Below, one piece after another: positions 6,902 to 8,689 of a stretch of DNA of 8,689 bases; the first letter of the stretch is position 1, and each line of letters opens with the position of its first letter. Under the pieces are notes generated by a model. That model was not told the origin of the DNA. It ran no database searches and saw nothing but the letters and a program-made list of their open reading frames with translations. The stretch is from the NCBI GenBank assembly GCA_002477625.1, contig DLQQ01000076.1, positions 1-8,689 on the forward strand. Direction: 5' to 3'. This DNA is from Candidatus Arcticimaribacter sp. UBA7428 (GTDB lineage: Bacteria; Bacteroidota; Bacteroidia; Flavobacteriales; Flavobacteriaceae). A program made the position numbers and the translations under genes.

Positions 6902-6923
6902 ATTGGATAATACCCTATCCAAT
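6902..6923. repeat. Short perfect inverted repeat between the HYC_CC_PP gene and the TonB receptor gene
   Basis: ATTGGATA (6902-6909) and TATCCAAT (6916-6923) are perfect 8-bp arms around a 6-nt loop, starting three bases after the stop codon. The stem is AT-rich and only a run of four T follows (6927-6930), so it is at best a weak attenuator or an mRNA-stability hairpin; an operator site is also possible. Confidence 0.4.
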
Positions 6924-6958
6924 CGATTTTAGTACACAATGAATTTATATAATATATC

Positions 6959-8689
6959 ATGAGAAATTTATACCTATTTATAATACTACTTAGTTGGTCC
7001 GTTCAGTCGCAACAACAACTTACTGGACAAATTAAAATTAAAGAAAACACTACCGAATCTCCAATAGAAGGAGTGAATTTGATTTGGCTGAATACTTCAA
7101 TGGGAACCATTACAGATCAATCGGGAAATTTCAAACTTTCGATGTCTCCCAATTCGAATAAATTAGTAATCAGTTATCTTGGATTCAAAACAGATACCTT
7201 AGTCATCTCTAGCCCCAAGATATTGACCCATACACTTCTTCCAAATACAGACGACGCCTTGGATGAAGTTACTCTAACAGAAAGACGAAAGGCCATACAA
7301 AAATCGTATTTAGAAGCTCAAAATATCATTCGAGTTTCTAGCGAAGAATTACTGAAAGCGGCATGCTGTAACCTTTCTGAAAGCTTTGAAACCAACCCTT
7401 CTATTGATGTCAATTTTGCAGATGCATTGACCGGGACAAAGCAAATTAAAATGTTAGGCCTTTCCAGTCCGTATTTATTGATTTCTGAGGAGAATATTCC
7501 GATGGTTCGAGGAGCTTCTCAGATTTACGGTTTAACCTTTACTCCCGGTACTTGGATACAAAGTATTCAAATAACCAAGGGCGCTGGAAGTGTAGTAAAC
7601 GGTTTTGAGAGTATCGCAGGACAAATTAATACTGAAATTCAGAAACCGTCGTTGGATGTGCCCATTTTTATAAACGCCTATACCTCTGTCAATGGGAGGC
7701 AGGAATTCAATGCCCATTTCAATACCAAATGGAGCGATAAGTGGAGTGCGGGTTCTTATGTTCACGTAAACCAACGGACGCAGAAATTTGATAATAATGC
7801 CGATTCTTTTTTAGATGTTCCGATTTCGAAACAAATAAATGTCTTGAATCGATGGCAATATACCGATGCAACCAAAGGTTGGGTAGGATTCGCAAGTCTT
7901 CGATTTTTAGATGATCAAAAACAAACAGGCTCAATCAATTTTGATCCAGAGTCTCATAGAAATACTACTGTATTTTGGGGAAGTGAAATAGAAACCCAAC
8001 GCCTTGACGCTTCCTTAAAAATCGGCTATGTATTTCCAGAAACACCTTACCAGAGTTTTGGTTTTCAGTCGGCATACAGTAATCACGACCAAGACTCTTA
8101 TTTTGGACTGAGACGTTACGATATTAAGCACAAGAGTTTTTTCACAAACCTGCTGTTCAATTCAATCATCTCGAACACAAAAAATAAATTTAAAACGGGA
8201 ATCAATTTTTCTTTTGATCAATATAACGAACGTGTTGACTTAGTAGATTACCAGAGGCGAGATGAGGTCATTGGAGCTTTTTTTGAATACAGCTATGATA
8301 GTTTAGATAAGTTGAATATTACAGCGGGAATACGATTAGATGCACATAATCGATTGGGTACTTTTGTCACACCGAGAATTCATTTGCGTTATAATCCATG
8401 GGAACGATCTGTGCTAAGAGCTTCGGTTGGTAGCGGAAGAAAAGTAGCGAATATTTTTGCAGAAAATCAGAAATTATTCGGAACAAACCGCTTGATTCAG
8501 TTGGTAGAAAATGGTGGATCTGTCTATGGACTTCGCCCTGAACGAGCTTGGAATTACGGATTGAGTTTTAGACAAGGCTTTACTTTGTTACAAAAACAAG
8601 GAGATATTACCGCAGATTTTTATAGAACACAATTCGAAGATCAAGTTGTGGTCGATTGGGAGCAGGCTAACCACATTCGATTTTATAAC
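6959..8689 (+). CDS. TonB-dependent outer-membrane receptor, metal-associated type, 3' end cut by window edge
   Basis: 577 codons are open to the right edge with no internal stop; complete receptors of this type are longer, so several C-terminal barrel strands are missing. Order: a signal peptide (1-18, cleavage near SVQSQ); a CarboxypepD_reg-like beta domain (about 21-97) with GTITDQSGNFKL (49-60) and ISYLGFKT (71-78); a TonB-box-like LDEVTL (101-106); a plug (about 125-228); then the 22-strand barrel. The plug holds a vicinal CC at 136-137 in ACCNLSESFETNPSIDV, KQIKMLGL (161-168) and KGAGSVVNGFESIAGQIN (207-224). This CC-type plug is, as I recall it, typical of Bacteroidota receptors encoded beside HMA proteins. 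It would move a substrate, probably a metal or metal complex, across the outer membrane using TonB energy. The ATG at 6959 is chosen because the signal peptide begins there. No promoter of its own is evident in the 60-nt gap, so it likely shares the one at 6446-6477. Confidence 0.95.
   Translation, partial: MRNLYLFIILLSWSVQSQQQLTGQIKIKENTTESPIEGVNLIWLNTSMGTITDQSGNFKLSMSPNSNKLVISYLGFKTDTLVISSPKILTHTLLPNTDDALDEVTLTERRKAIQKSYLEAQNIIRVSSEELLKAACCNLSESFETNPSIDVNFADALTGTKQIKMLGLSSPYLLISEENIPMVRGASQIYGLTFTPGTWIQSIQITKGAGSVVNGFESIAGQINTEIQKPSLDVPIFINAYTSVNGRQEFNAHFNTKWSDKWSAGSYVHVNQRTQKFDNNADSFLDVPISKQINVLNRWQYTDATKGWVGFASLRFLDDQKQTGSINFDPESHRNTTVFWGSEIETQRLDASLKIGYVFPETPYQSFGFQSAYSNHDQDSYFGLRRYDIKHKSFFTNLLFNSIISNTKNKFKTGINFSFDQYNERVDLVDYQRRDEVIGAFFEYSYDSLDKLNITAGIRLDAHNRLGTFVTPRIHLRYNPWERSVLRASVGSGRKVANIFAENQKLFGTNRLIQLVENGGSVYGLRPERAWNYGLSFRQGFTLLQKQGDITADFYRTQFEDQVVVDWEQANHIRFYN

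Noticed and set aside
6902..6930. Rho-independent terminator after the HYC_CC_PP gene
   Set aside because: The stem has only two G-C pairs in eight and is followed by just four T, so strong termination is unlikely; it is kept only as an inverted repeat.
7532..7934. Two minus-strand open frames inside the TonB receptor gene
   Set aside because: The receptor frame is continuous from 6959 to 8689 with recognisable barrel-type sequence; the antisense frames have no support.
1..8689. CRISPR array, tRNA/rRNA gene, insertion sequence or phage module
   Set aside because: No regularly spaced repeats, no cloverleaf-like sequence, no transposase or integrase-like translation and no terminal inverted repeats were seen; coding density leaves little room for them.

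Overview
The window is ordinary chromosomal DNA from a member of the Bacteroidota, most likely class Flavobacteriia. The base composition is AT-rich and start sites lack clear Shine-Dalgarno sequences. There is a perfect Bacteroidota-type promoter (TTTG, 20-nt spacer, TAnnTTTG), and the protein families (HYC_CC_PP family, metal-type TonB receptor with a CarboxypepD_reg-like domain) are typical of that phylum. Genus cannot be read from the sequence.

Left part, minus strand, about 1-5625: a tightly packed gene string transcribed right to left. It runs from a GAF-domain free-methionine-(R)-sulfoxide-reductase-like protein (TTG start) through purH, mreB, mreC and mreD to mrdA/PBP2, which runs off the left edge. 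Spacings are 1 nt (GAF/purH), 42 nt (purH/mreB), 8 nt (mreB/mreC), a 14-nt overlap (mreC/mreD) and a 1-nt overlap (mreD/mrdA). The mre-mrdA genes encode the elongasome that directs lateral wall synthesis in rod-shaped cells. purH supplies the last two steps of IMP synthesis, and the GAF protein probably belongs to redox repair.

Middle, 5626-5770: a 145-bp divergent intergenic region that must hold start signals for both directions. I find no perfect consensus promoter in it.

Right part, plus strand, 5771-8689: a three-gene metal-handling cluster. It comprises an HMA domain fused to a MauE/DoxX-like membrane domain, a small secreted HYC_CC_PP family protein, and a TonB-dependent outer-membrane receptor with a vicinal CC motif at the start of its plug, cut by the right edge. 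Together they look like an envelope pathway for a soft metal such as copper: outer-membrane receptor, periplasmic Cys/His/Met-rich small protein, and inner-membrane HMA/redox protein. The metal and the direction of transport are inference. A strong internal promoter inside the 3' end of the HMA gene probably drives the last two genes and fixes the start of the small protein at 6494.

I see no tRNA, rRNA, CRISPR array, insertion sequence, phage gene or att site. No gene-free stretch exceeds 300 bases. The least-described content is the metal cluster and a Cys/His cluster in PBP2.
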